From Rhizomys pruinosus (taxonomy: Eukaryota > Chordata > Mammalia > Rodentia > Spalacidae), in contig VZQC01006583.1 of NCBI GenBank assembly GCA_009823505.1, positions 1,310,366 to 1,374,365 on the forward strand: a DNA stretch of 64,000 nt. Direction: 5' to 3'. The notes below the pieces were generated by a model. That model did no database searches, was not told the origin of the DNA, and saw nothing but the letters and a program-made list of their open reading frames with translations. This document shows positions 44,215-54,386 of this stretch, in pieces (position 1 is the stretch's first letter; each line of letters opens with the position of its first letter). Made by a program: the position numbers and the translations under genes.

Positions 44215-46193
44215 TGTTCTAGTTTGTCTTCCATTGCTGTGACAAAACACTCTGACCAACACCAACTTGGGGAGGAAAGGGTTTATTCAGCTGATATCTC
44301 CCGGGTCACAGTTCTCACTCCAGGAGCCCAAGGCAGGAACTCAGGCAGGAACCTGAAGGCAAGAGCTGAAGCACAGGCCATGGAGGAATGCTGTTCACTG
44401 GCTTGCTCCCCTGACCCATGCCCAGCCTGCCTTCTTATACTGTACACAACAACCTGCCCAGGGTGGCACCACTCATTGTGGGCCAGGCCCTCCCACACTG
44501 CTCGACCATCAAGACAATACTCCACAGATGTGGCCACAGGCCAATCCAATGGAGCCAATTCCCCAATTGAGGCTCCCTCAACCCAGGTGTGTCAAGTTGA
44601 CACTAAAGTATCCAGCACAATTGACCCCTTGTCAACTTGACACACAAAACACATCACTATTAAACCACCACCTTTCCAGTTCTTATCTCCAAGTATGATG
44701 TTAACATTAATCACAACCTAAGAGAGTACAACCTTAAAAACCCCACAGTCCTTAAAATGTTCAAACATGTAAAAGTTCACAGTCCGTTAAAATTCTCTTA
44801 ACTGTGGGCTGCTGTAAAATCCAAAACAAGTACTGTCTTATTTCAAAGGGAAGAATCAGGCACTCTCAAACAAAACCCAAGTCCAGCAAGTAGTTCAAGG
44901 CTGGACACCTGGGACTCACTCACAATCTTCTGGCTCCAAAGGGTCTCAGCAGCTCCCCCTCTCTGACTCTGCCGTCCGTGGCACACACAGCTCATCTCAC
45001 AGGCCTAGGCCGACTCCATTCCACACCTGCCACTGCTCTTGGTGGTCCTCCCATGGTCCTGGCATCTCCAAAAAGCTGGGGTCGCCACTGAAACTGAGGC
45101 AGCACCTTCACCAATGGTCTCTTCTGACCTCTCCTGGTGCAAAGCCTCAGCTTCTCTCCACGACCCCTGCAATCCTGGGGTCTTCACTGCAACCGAGGTG
45201 CACTTCCACCAATGGTCTTTCCTAACTTCTCAACAGTGCCAAGCCTCAGCTGCTCTGTGACCCCCTCAAATTTCAACACCAGAACCATATAGGAGACTCT
45301 TACATGTTACCAAGTCCTGCTTCTGGCTGGAGATGGAGGCTCAGGCCCCTTCTGGAACACAGCTTCTGTGTGCTGACTCTGAAGAAATTCTTCCCAGAAG
45401 ATTTCACCACAATGATGCTGGTCTCTTGTTACTTACAGCTGATTCTTCAGCCCCAGTTAACCAGCATCAATTGTCCCAGTACAACAAAGATGTCACTTCA
45501 GGTTCTGGTCTCTTGTTACTTACAGCCGATTCTTCAGCCCCAGCTGACCAGAACCCACAGATTACAGTCCTGATGATCTCTGTTCCCCTTTGAAACTAGA
45601 AACTTCACAAGCCAGGCCTCCATTTTCTACAAATCCTTCAGCAAAACTGCTCCAAGCTCCACAGCAACAATCTTTAGGCATTTGATGATCTTCCCAGCCC
45701 AAAGTTCCAAATGCCTCCACAATCCTTCCCCATAACACCAAAGTCAGGTCTGTCATAGCAATACCCCACTCCTCGTACCAATTTCTGTTCTAGTTTGTCT
45801 TCCATTGCTGTGACAAAACACTCTGACTGACACCAACTTGGGGAGGAAAGGGTTTATTCAGCTTACATCTCCCGGGTCACAGTTCATCACTTAGGGAGCC
45901 CAAGGCAGGAACTCAGGGCAGGAGCCTGGAGGCAGGAGCTGAAGCACAGGCCATGGAGGAATGCTGTTCACTGGCTTGCTCCTCTGACCCATGCCCAGCC
46001 TGCCTTCTTATGTGGTACACAACAACCTGCCTAGGGTGGCTCCACTCATTGTGGGCCAGGGACTCCCACACTGCTCGACCATCAAGACAATACTCCACAG
46101 ACGTGGCCACAGGCCAGTCCAATGGAGCCAATTCCCCAATTGAGGCTCCCTCAAACCAGGTGTGTCAAGTTGACACTAAAGCTATCCAGCACA
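44215..46193 (-). mobile_element. Complete MaLR: LTR-internal-LTR with TSD ATCAT
   Basis: A non-autonomous ERVL-MaLR element on the minus strand. LTRs are 44215-44619 (3') and 45786-46193 (5'), both TGTGCTGGATA...CTAGAACA. By eye they differ at about 20-25 of 405 positions. The 5-bp duplication ATCAT is at 44210-44214 and 46194-46198. The internal region is 1,166 bp with no retroviral gene frame, as usual for MaLRs, which borrow enzymes from autonomous ERVL elements. It contains two local tandem duplications. The 138- and 91-codon frames are LTR sequence. Confidence 0.95.
45764..45780 (-). promoter_or_regulatory. tRNA-Leu-type primer binding site of the MaLR
   Basis: Just inside the 5' LTR, the minus strand reads TGGTACGAGGAGTGGGG, one base off the 17 nt expected for the complement of a tRNA-Leu 3' end. 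This fixes the orientation and class. Confidence 0.8.
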
Positions 46194-46214
46194 ATCATTT
46201 AAATTCCCGAACTA

Positions 46215-46608
46215 TATTCTAGTTTGCTTTTCTGTTGCTGTGATGAAAAACTGACCAAAACCCACCTTGCCAAGGAAAGCATTTCTTTGGTTTCCACTTC
46301 CAGGTCACAGTTCATCATGAGGAAGAGTCAGGTCAGGCTCACAAAGGAACCTACTGCAGAACAGAGGTTGCTGCTTACTGGCTTGCTCAATGGCTCACAC
46401 TCAGCTCCCTTTCTTACACAGCCTAGACCCAAGGGCCTAGGAATTGGTGCCACCTAAGGTGGACTGAGCCCTTCCATGTAAGTCATTTGTTAAGACAATC
46501 CCTCATAGACATGACCATAGGCCATTCTGCTCTGGGAAATCTCCCAAGTGAGACTCCCTCAAATGACTCTAGGCTGTGCCGGGTTGACAGCTGTAGCTAA
46601 CTGGGACA
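46215..46608 (-). mobile_element. ORR1-like LTR, antisense
   Basis: 'ctagtttgcttttctgttgc', 'gatgaaaaactgacc', 'gcttactggcttgctcaatg' and 'gggttgacagctgtagctaa' are in reversed MaLR LTR order. It is more diverged than the element 20 bp to its left and is an independent insertion. No TSD was read. Confidence 0.8.
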
Positions 46609-47542
46609 GAGAGTAATGGGGGTGGGGGGACAATCTCCAGTCATGCTTTTGTTCCTTCAGTAAGTGCTGGAAAAGGAGGGGGGAGTTGTGCCTTCCTTTA
46701 CTGACAGCACCACATGCTCTGTCCTAACTCCCCTGGCCACACTGCCACCACGTGCTCTATCCTAACTCCACTGGCCACACCGCCACCACGTGCTCTGTCC
46801 TAACTCCCACTCTTTCTTTGTGGGGCTCCCAGAACTCACTCTGGCCATGGGATTTTCTCTGTTTCTGTGGGGTTGGAGAGCACCCTCAGCAAAGTGCCTG
46901 TGTTCATTCCCCCTACTAAGATTCTGACCTTGTGGAGAGCAGAGCCTTGCAAAGTGTCGCTTTGTCTTTAGGATTTCATTTTCATATCATTCCAAGCCAC
47001 CTCGCTCTCCAGATTCACTCTCGCTCAGTCGTTCCTTTCTTCAGCTCCTTCCCTCACTATCGCTGAAAGCACCATGTCAGGGAAACAAGTGGGACATGTC
47101 TGCAGAAGGAACTTGGTGGTTGGAAGGCCCTGCTGATGGTCTGGGCAAGCAGCTGTATTCTGCCGGCCACCTTGGCATGGTGGTGATGCTGGTCCTGGTG
47201 GTGACGCTGGTCCTGGTATCTCTGTTTGCTCTTGGTTCACGGGTTAAGCTGCTACTGGAGCTTTCTCCTAAATCTGTTGTCTGTGCCCCACCTCTTGGCT
47301 TCCACCTTCTGAGAGGTAGCAGAAACATATGATGCATATTTCAAAGCATAGTTCATTGGCTCATTCATCAGCCTTCTACTAATGATGTGAACATTTCACC
47401 CTCTGTAAATGCACCTTCCTCTCAGAAGACACCCCAGAAATTATCACTGTAATTTGTTTGACTCACCTGGGTGTTCTCAGGCAGGCATCTATAACCAAGG
47501 TAAAGAGCAGAAAAGAATGCAGTCATTGGTTGCAACTTTAAG
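46609..47542. other. Unique sequence with a 38-bp triplicate
   Basis: 46706-46806 holds three 38-bp units (catgctctgtcctaactccc-type). In two of them the sequence is cacgtg (46749, 46787). The rest, including frames of 71-86 codons around 47025-47337, has no recognisable gene features. Confidence 0.55.
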
Positions 47543-47553
47543 ATCCTTGAGGG

Positions 47554-47711
47554 GTTGGGCTGGGCATGGTGGTGCATGCCTTTAATCCCAGCACTTGGGA
47601 GGCAGAAGCAGGTGGATCTTTGTGAGTTCAAGCCAAGCCTGATCTACATATCAAGTTCCAGGCCAGCTGGGACTAAAGAGAGATCCTGTCTCAAAAAGAC
47701 CAAAAAAATAA
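47554..47711 (+). mobile_element. B1 SINE with short TSD
   Basis: 'gctgggcatggtggtgcatg', 'tttaatcccagcacttggga' and 'atcctgtctcaaaaagacc'. The duplication ATCCTTGAGGG is at 47543-47553 and 47712-47722. Confidence 0.9.
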
Positions 47712-47722
47712 ATCCTTGAGGG

Positions 47723-48255
47723 TAAGAGTAGTATATAAATGAAACTTCTGTCCTCATCACATGCGATATGACATTTCAGGCATCACGAATCAAAGGACAT
47801 GTATTGGCAGATGTGTAAGTTAATGTAAAGGTGTTTGAGAGAGGAATCAGCTCACCACTACTGAGGCATCAACAACCAAGTGGAGGGAAGTGTCTAAGGA
47901 ATGGACAGTTCTTAGGACTCTGGGACACCCCTGATACTGAGAACTTTTCTCACACTGTAGCAATATAACAGCTTCATCCAGCCATCTTTGGAGGTCAGGA
48001 GGCTGGATAGCCAGTCGTACTGCCGACTCCGCAGATTAAAGCTAATAGAGGATGAACACAGGGAGAAGTCTACCACTCCTCACACAGCAGACACTGACTA
48101 ATGAACATCTGACCCTCTCCTTCACCATGTTCCTTTTCATCCTCATTCTCTCACTTGATTCCAAAAGAAAAGAAATCTCATTCCTATTCTAATAAATCAA
48201 CACAAGACAGTATTTCAGAGTAGTTTTATTCATCATCGGAAAAGTTTGTAAGTGC
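47723..48255. other. Unique sequence, no gene seen
   Basis: No recognisable repeat or coding pattern. Confidence 0.45.
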
Positions 48256-48269
48256 AAAAAGTAATGTAA

Positions 48270-48530
48270 TTGGTCTGCAGAGATAGCTCAGTGGTTAAGA
48301 GCACTGATTGCTCTTGCAGAGGAACTGAGTTCAATTCCCAGCACCCACACAGCAGCTAAGAACCATCTTTAAGCCAGGTGTGGTGGTGTACGCCTTTAAT
48401 CCTAGCACTTGGGAGGCAGAGGCAGGTGGATCTCTGTGAGTTCAAGGCCAGCCTGGTCTACATAGTGAGTTCCAGGACAGCTGGGGTTACAGGAAGACCC
48501 TGTCTCGAAAAGAAAAAAAAAAAAAAAAAA
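48270..48530 (+). mobile_element. Chimeric B2-B1 SINE sharing one 14-bp TSD
   Basis: 48270-48371 is the 5' 100 bp of a B2 ('agatagctcagtggttaaga', 'ttcaattcccagcacccaca', ending 'aaccatctttaa'). It joins directly to a complete B1 at 48372 ('gccaggtgtggtggtgtacg') with a 25-bp A tail. One duplication, AAAAAGTAATGTAA, brackets the pair at 48256-48269 and 48531-48544. No TSD lies between the two SINEs, so they entered together. I infer template switching from B1 RNA to B2 RNA during first-strand synthesis, or retrotransposition of a pre-existing fusion transcript. Confidence 0.85.
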
Positions 48531-48544
48531 AAAAAGTAATGTAA

Positions 48545-48997
48545 GAGGTTTATTGCACAGAGGTGTCCATACCTTGTGGGAGAAAGAGCAAGGAAATATG
48601 GTTAGATTACTGGGAATTGTTCTCACCAGTTTAATGTGAAAACACAGAAGGAAGACGTGGCCCACCCTGGCCATAAATAGCCAACCAGTGGCCCCATCAT
48701 GCTCTGCCACTGGGTGGGAGGAATGTGGTCTCAGCTGCAAAGAGAAGATGGATCCTGAAGGTGGTAATGACTGTGGAGCAGGGAAATCAGCTAATCTCAC
48801 TTCCTGGAGTTGAAGCACAGGCTCCTTAACTGACATACCTACACAGCTGCCGCATCCTACATGGGGCATTATTGTTGTTGACCTTCTTGTAGAATCTAGA
48901 ATCCTGCCAATCTGATTTCATAAGCTTACAGAGAATCATATCTAGAAGTAACTATCCAATTAAGGAATTTCCCAAACAAGGTTTAGATACCCCTAGT
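48545..48997. other. Unique sequence, no gene seen
   Basis: No recognisable feature. Confidence 0.45.
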
Positions 48998-49300
48998 GTG
49001 TTAGTCACCTTTAAGTTGCTATAAAGAAATACCCCAGCAACCAACTATGAAAGAGTAAAAGGTCATACAGTTCATATCTGAAGTTTCCAAGGCATGGTGG
49101 CAGCCTGGCTGTGGTGGGAGCAATGGCAGGGATGTATGTCCCCCTGGAGCAGAGCAGAGAGACTATGAGAATGCAAATGCATGGCACTCCAACTCTTCAG
49201 AGGAACTGCACACCATCTATGAGGCTATTCCATCTGTGGTCCATGGCAGCCTCCAACATCATCAAAATGGGGTTCACCTTCATGTATAATGTTGGTTAGA
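48998..49300 (-). mobile_element. Degenerate MT-like LTR, antisense
   Basis: 'gtgttagtcacctttaagtt', 'gctataaagaaataccccag' and 'gcatggtggcagcctgg' suggest a reversed MT-type LTR. The right half is poorly matched. Confidence 0.45.
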
Positions 49301-50955
49301 TACTCATCTTATCTACAAACCATAGTGCCCAGGTCTCTCAGAGATATCTGAAGGTCCTTAGCAGCATCAGAACAGAAGAAACATAATTGAGACTTTGGCT
49401 TCTGGAACTCTCCTTTCAACCTGGTTTCTTCTTGAGTTAGACATGTGGACTTAGGTTAGGATATCATTTAAAAGTCGGCTAACAATTCATTAAGAAGTTT
49501 AAAAGACTGCTGGTATTCTCACCGTGGTTGGTGAGAGAATATCTGACAGAGAAGAGAAGGAAGGAGAGGTAACCCAAAGCCTATGCCTTCCCCAGGGCCA
49601 CAGGACATCAGGGCAGCACCAAACCCGGTCTTCTGATTTCCTTTGCTTCTTGGACTCTACCAAGATGCTCTTGCGAGTCAGGAATAGAGAGAACAAAGCC
49701 AGGAATCACAATAGATGCTATTAGAGATCTGTCCAGGGTCATCAGCAGCACATAAAATTCTCTTCTTCTATGGCCCTGGAGAAGAATCCTGTTTCATAAA
49801 ACAAACTTTCAGCGGAACCAGGAAGGGCTGGAATAAAAGTTGTGCTGTTCAGATCACAGCGGGGTGTGTGTCAGTGGATGGGAGGTGGCCCTTCTCATTC
49901 AGCCCCTGTCTTCTTGCTCTCTGATGTCCCTTAGCACTTCAGGAGAGCTCTTTGCCTCTAAGTGAAATGATTTAACCAAGAGGACTTCCAAGGCTCAGAA
50001 TAACCCAGCTGCTGCAGGGTTCCTAGAAGATAGTCACAAGGGCACCTGTCTGTGAACGGCAGCACTCACCTTCACCAGGAATGTAGAGGACTGGAGCATT
50101 GGGCTCAGAAGTTTCCTCTCCTAGACTGACAGCAGCCACCAATCTGAAAGTATCCCAGGAGTTCATGCTAAGTGTGGGAAATTTATTTTTACTAGTAAAC
50201 TACGATGGAAGGCAACTTGTTATTGCTATTGAAGAGTTGAAGCACAGATAGATAGTGAATATCCAAGGCACTTATGTGCACAGACCCCAAGGGAATACTG
50301 AACTCTCCACTCTCCAAAGTGGCAAGATTCAATGCTCATTGAGATAGGTGACAAGGGTATGTCATTTGTTGAAATGTGTGCCAGATGTCAAGAATTAAAT
50401 TCCTATCTCTCAGAGATGGGGTGTGCTGCCCATTCCTGTGGAGTAAGTCCCATTTCACACAGCTCTTATCAGACAGCCATAGGAAGGGCCTTGTCACAGG
50501 GGCTGGGCTTAGGCTACTCTCCAGCCCCCTAACCTGACCACGAGGTTCCTGGAAGAGTTCTTCACTTATTTCATGTCCAACCTTCACCACCTCCTCTGGG
50601 GAAAAGCTCAGAGGAACCAAGGTTAAGAGATGCTCAGTGTCACAAGTCTGGTAATCTGAGATTCCTGATCTTCAATACAGTACTGCATGTGAGTTGCCTA
50701 GCAAATAACTGGGCACTGTCAAAGGGCCAGCTTACAAACAACTTTCTGGGGCCCTGGGCAGTCGGTGGCAGGTAGAAGAAAGAAGCAAGAGAAATAAGCT
50801 TGGAGAGGCAACCCTGGGCATTCGGGCTAGCCTCGTGGTGAGGGCAAAACAAATAGTGTCTAGAACACAGTCAGATTCATTATTTCATTTGCCGGTTCAA
50901 ACACATCTTCAAGGGGAGACTAAAGGAAAGTGGACTCCTCATGTTGGTCTCTGTT
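49301..50955. other. Long unique stretch, no gene seen
   Basis: No recognisable mobile element, apart from a possible MIR trace near 50625-50670 ('gagatgctcagtgtcacaag'). Frames of 65-94 codons show no domain. Confidence 0.45.
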
Positions 50956-50959
50956 TCTT

Positions 50960-51521
50960 TCCCTGTTTTATGGTAAAATTTTCTGGAAAAGAGTAACTCA
51001 AAGAAGGATGGGTTCCTTCAGCTCACGGTTCAAGGTACAGTCAGTCCATCACCAGGTAGAAGCCAAGGTGGCAGGGGCCTGAGGCAAATGGTCACATTGG
51101 TTCCATAGTCAGGAAGCAGAAGCAGAGGCTGGAGGGATGGCTCAGTGGTTACAGGGTTCTGATTTCTGTTACCAGCACCCAAGTCAGGAAGCTCACAACT
51201 ACCTGTAACTACAGCTCCAGGAACTCCTTGGGCACTGCACACACATGACACACACCCATACAGAAACAAGCACATATGCATACACATAAATGAAAATAAA
51301 TATGTAAATGAGAAAGACACAGTGGCAGAGAGCAAGGAAGGCATGCTCTGCTCAGCTCTTTCTCTCCACTTAGTCCAGGTTCCCATCCAGGGAATGGTCT
51401 ACCCACAAATGGCAGGTCTTCCCACATCATTTAATGAAATTAAGACAATCCCACATAGGCGTGCCCAGAGGCCCAGCTCTAAGCAAATCTAGATTCTGTC
51501 AGGGTAACAGTTAATACCATC
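50960..51521 (-). mobile_element. Old MaLR-type LTR, antisense, split by a B2-family SINE
   Basis: 'gggttccttcagctcacggt' and 'catcaccaggtagaagccaa' lie left of the SINE. 'tagtccaggttcccatccag', 'gacaatcccacataggcgtg' and 'ctagattctgtcagggtaac' lie right of it. The SINE is about 51127-51306 ('ggctggagggatggctcagt'). Confidence 0.65.
51127..51306 (+). mobile_element. B2-family SINE nested in an LTR
   Basis: Head 'ggctggagggatggctcagt', middle 'ctgtaactacagctccagg', tail 'acacataaatgaaaataaat'. No clear TSD. Confidence 0.75.
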
Positions 51522-52112
51522 CCAATACCCATTTTGCTGTTCTTAAATGAGTTCTTAGACAATTGTTATTCAACTGCATGTGGTGAGTGGAAAAGCTGTG
51601 ATCTGAAGCTGAGTTATGTGATCCCACATCTCAAGCTGTCGACACTTACAGCCATGGATAATAGCAGCAAGCATCTCAGGAAGAGACCTGTGCCAGGCAC
51701 TCTGCACAGAGCTTTCTGGGGGTCCCATGACACACAGCTTGTAGATGGATGCTGATATGTCTTCAAGAGGCACAGTGGAGTTAGAAAGATTGAAACTGTC
51801 CAAAGTCACTTGAGTCTGGTTTTCAGTTTCCTGAGTATACCAACCTGAATTCACTCAAGTAGTGGAAAATCCCTAACCTGGAAGAAATTGGTTCAATCCA
51901 CATATAAGTTACCAGTTCTATTCCTGAGCATTACAAAGCTTTGGGAAGGGATCTCACATCCCACACTCTCCACAGTTCCAGTAGGAAGCCTTCTTAGAAG
52001 GCTGGGGAGGTGATAAAGAGAAGCATGGAAGTATGGCTGTAATTCCACTTCAGTAAAATGGTCAGCACATGTTAATAATAACAGCATTCTTCCCACACTA
52101 AAAAGTCAGGCA
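51522..52112. other. Unique sequence, no gene seen
   Basis: No recognisable feature. Confidence 0.45.
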
Positions 52113-52116
52113 AAGA

Positions 52117-52190
52117 ATACAGCACAGTGGTAGAATACTGGCCCCACATACACTGAGGCCCAGGGTCTGCTCCTGAGCCCCATCACCACC
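52117..52190 (+). mobile_element. ID-like SINE, diverged
   Basis: 'cagcacagtggtagaatact' and 'cagggtctgctcctgagccc' match the ID (tRNA-Ala/BC1-related) head at low identity. Confidence 0.5.
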
Positions 52191-52231
52191 GACCATCATC
52201 ACCACAGCAAGAGAAATACCATTCTTACAGG

Positions 52232-52431
52232 GCCTTTAGTTCTGGGGATAGAGTGCTTGCCTAACATGCAGAAAGCCCTGAGTCTGATCCCCAGGACCAC
52301 ATAAAAATGAGCTTGATGGCCCATACCCATAGTCCTAGTACTTTGGAAGTGGAGGCAGAGGAATCAGAAGTTCAAGGTCGGCCTTGACTACATAACAAGT
52401 TTGAGGCTAGCCTGGGATACATGGAGAGCCA

Positions 52432-52462
<31 letters not shown>

Positions 52463-52465
52463 ATA
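52232..52465 (+). mobile_element. B4 (ID-B1) SINE with (ATAA)n tail
   Basis: ID-like head ('ctggggatagagtgcttgcc', 'tgatccccaggaccacata') plus B1-like body ('gaagttcaaggtcggccttg'), ending in (ATAA)n at 52431-52465. Confidence 0.85.
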
Positions 52466-53040
52466 GGACTTGAGTGCACAGAGCTTAGATGGGGATTTCC
52501 CAGGACCACCTGAAGCACAGAGTACTGGGGTGTGGGCTAAACAGGCATATACCCCCCTCCTGCCAACTGGAATCGCCCAGCAGCAGTAAAGAAAGATGAC
52601 TTTGGGGCTGGAGAGATGGCCTAGCAGTTAAGAGCACTGACTGCTCTTGCAGAGGACCCAGGTTTGATTCCCAGGAGCCACATGGCAGCTGAGAACTGTC
52701 TTTAACTCCAGTTTCAGGGGAATCCAACACCCTCTTCTGACCTCCGGGGCATTGCACAACATGGGTACACAAACCTACATGAAGACAGTACATTCATATA
52801 CCAAAAAATAAATAAAATTAAAATAAATAAATAAAATTTAAAAAAAGGAAGATGACATCATGAACTTTGCAGGTAAATGGATGGAGCCAGAAGATATCAT
52901 ACTGAATGAAGTAACACAATCCCAGAAAAAGAAACGATGAATGGTATCCCTCATCTGTGGATGCTAGCGCCAATTACCTAGTTGTATGGCAATGTGAGCA
53001 ATGTTAATGTGATCTGCAGAATCCCTTAAAAATAAAAATA
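52466..53040 (+). mobile_element. L1 with 5' UTR joined to ORF2 end (splice-like deletion)
   Basis: 52466-52586 is the L1 5' UTR unit, beginning ggacttgagtgcacagagc and passing 'cccaggaccacctgaagcac'. At about 52586 it jumps to 'taaagaaagatgac', which in the complete L1 is ORF2 about 95 bp from its end, just after 'ttctattcatcag' (a pyrimidine-rich tract ending in AG). The remaining ORF2 end and a short 3' UTR follow ('gaatcccttaaaaataaaaa'). About 5 kb is missing. AAAT-type repeats flank both sides and obscure the TSD. A B2 has inserted near the joint. Confidence 0.75.
52604..52845 (+). mobile_element. B2 SINE nested in the deleted L1
   Basis: Complete B2. The 11-bp flanking duplication AGAAAGATGAC (52590-52600) / AGGAAGATGAC (52846-52856) has one mismatch. 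The B box is mutated (ggtttgattc). Confidence 0.9.
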
Positions 53041-53145
53041 AATAAATCAATAAGTCAATAAATAAATAAACCTCAAGGGCAATGATCAGATGGTCCTCTG
53101 TGAAGGTTTGTCTTCATTGAGAACTAGATGGATTTAAAATCATAT

Positions 53146-53472
53146 AGGCAATATCAGGCTAGGTATGTCTATGAGAGTCTTTCCTGAAAGGTTAAACTAT
53201 GCAGGGAAGAGCCATCCTGGATGTGGGCAGCACCATCCCACATTGGGCTCACACACTGAATAGAAAGGAGCAAGCTGGCCGAGCACTAGTGTTCAACTCT
53301 CTGCCTCCGTCTGCAGATACCATGTGGCCAACTGCCTTGGGCTCCTGTCACCAGAATGGACTCCCCACCATGATGGTCTGAACACTTGAGCTGTGAGTTA
53401 AGTAAATCCTTCCTTCTGGAAACCACTTTAGTCAGGCATTTTTTATCACAGCAATGAGAAAGCAACAAATTC
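53146..53472 (+). mobile_element. ORR1D/E-like LTR fragment
   Basis: 'gatgtgggcagcaccatccc', 'gaatagaaaggagcaagctg', 'caccatgatggtctgaacac' and 'atcacagcaatgagaaagca' are in order for an old MaLR LTR 3' two-thirds. Confidence 0.7.
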
Positions 53473-54058
53473 TCTTCCTGATCTATCCTGTGACATTTGT
53501 GACTTGTTGTGTTTGGACACACAGGGAATGCTTACCCCAAGGAGCCTGTGTTAACTGGGACAACCCATGCAGACATTTAGCCCACAGTTTCTCCAGGAAA
53601 TAAGCAAGCCCATAAGTTCAAACTTGAACTAATTACTAATGATGAAGGAAGAGAATTTGCAGCTCACAGTTAATAAGAGTGCTTAACCTTCTGTTCTGAA
53701 ACCTGTTTTCAGAAATAATTGCTTTGTAAACCATGAGATTTTTGAATGCATGTATCTTTCCATGATATTTGTGGCACACTCTTTGTTTCCTGTATTTATC
53801 AGATATCCCGACCAAGCAAATGTTATGTCTAGTCCAAATTAAATCAGAAAGCCCTTAGTTAAACAGGCTGGAAAACACACTAAACTGCACATCCTTGATC
53901 ACCAAATCAACCCAAAGTAATATATCGTTGATTAATTTGTATGTAACACTGGAGGAGAAGTGTTATTGCTAAATTTAACAGGTATTTTAAATTCATCAAT
54001 TGCAGGGACCATTAAAGAAAATAGGACAATGCGTGAAATAGTTATTTTAAAAACTATC
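53473..54058. other. Unique AT-rich sequence, possible conserved element
   Basis: Non-repetitive. It contains several homeodomain-like cores (actaattactaatga near 53627, tcagttaataagag type near 53670). No gene. Confidence 0.4.
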
Positions 54059-54060
54059 AC

Positions 54061-54145
54061 TGTGGCTTGGAATGTGGCACAGGGGTGCAGTAACTGCCTA
54101 GCATGTACAAGTCCCTGGGTTTGATTTCCAGCATCCCAAAAGCAA
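54061..54145 (+). mobile_element. ID-like SINE, diverged
   Basis: 'actgcctagcatgtacaagt' and 'cctgggtttgatttccagca' followed by A-rich sequence resemble ID. Confidence 0.6.
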
Positions 54146-54185
54146 ATGGGAAAAAATAGCACAAGAAAACATAGATGGTCTAAAC

Positions 54186-54386
54186 TTTCATTGATATGTT
54201 TATTTTATGTCAATGAATGCATGAATGTGGGTACATGCATTCAATGCCCACAGAGGCCAGAAGAGGGCATGCCACCTGGAACTGAAGCTACAGATGGTTG
54301 TTAGTAGCCATATGGGTGCTGGGAACTGAACCCAGGTTCTTTGTAAGCAGCCAGTGTTCTTAATCTCTAAGCCATCTTTCTAGATG
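54186..54386 (-). mobile_element. B2 SINE, antisense
   Basis: 'cacagaggccagaagagggc', 'gggaactgaacccaggttct' and 'ctctaagccatctttct' form a reversed B2. Confidence 0.85.

Noticed and set aside
44224..44640. 138-codon plus-strand frame
   Set aside because: Lies antisense within a MaLR LTR. Similar frames occur in the partner LTR.
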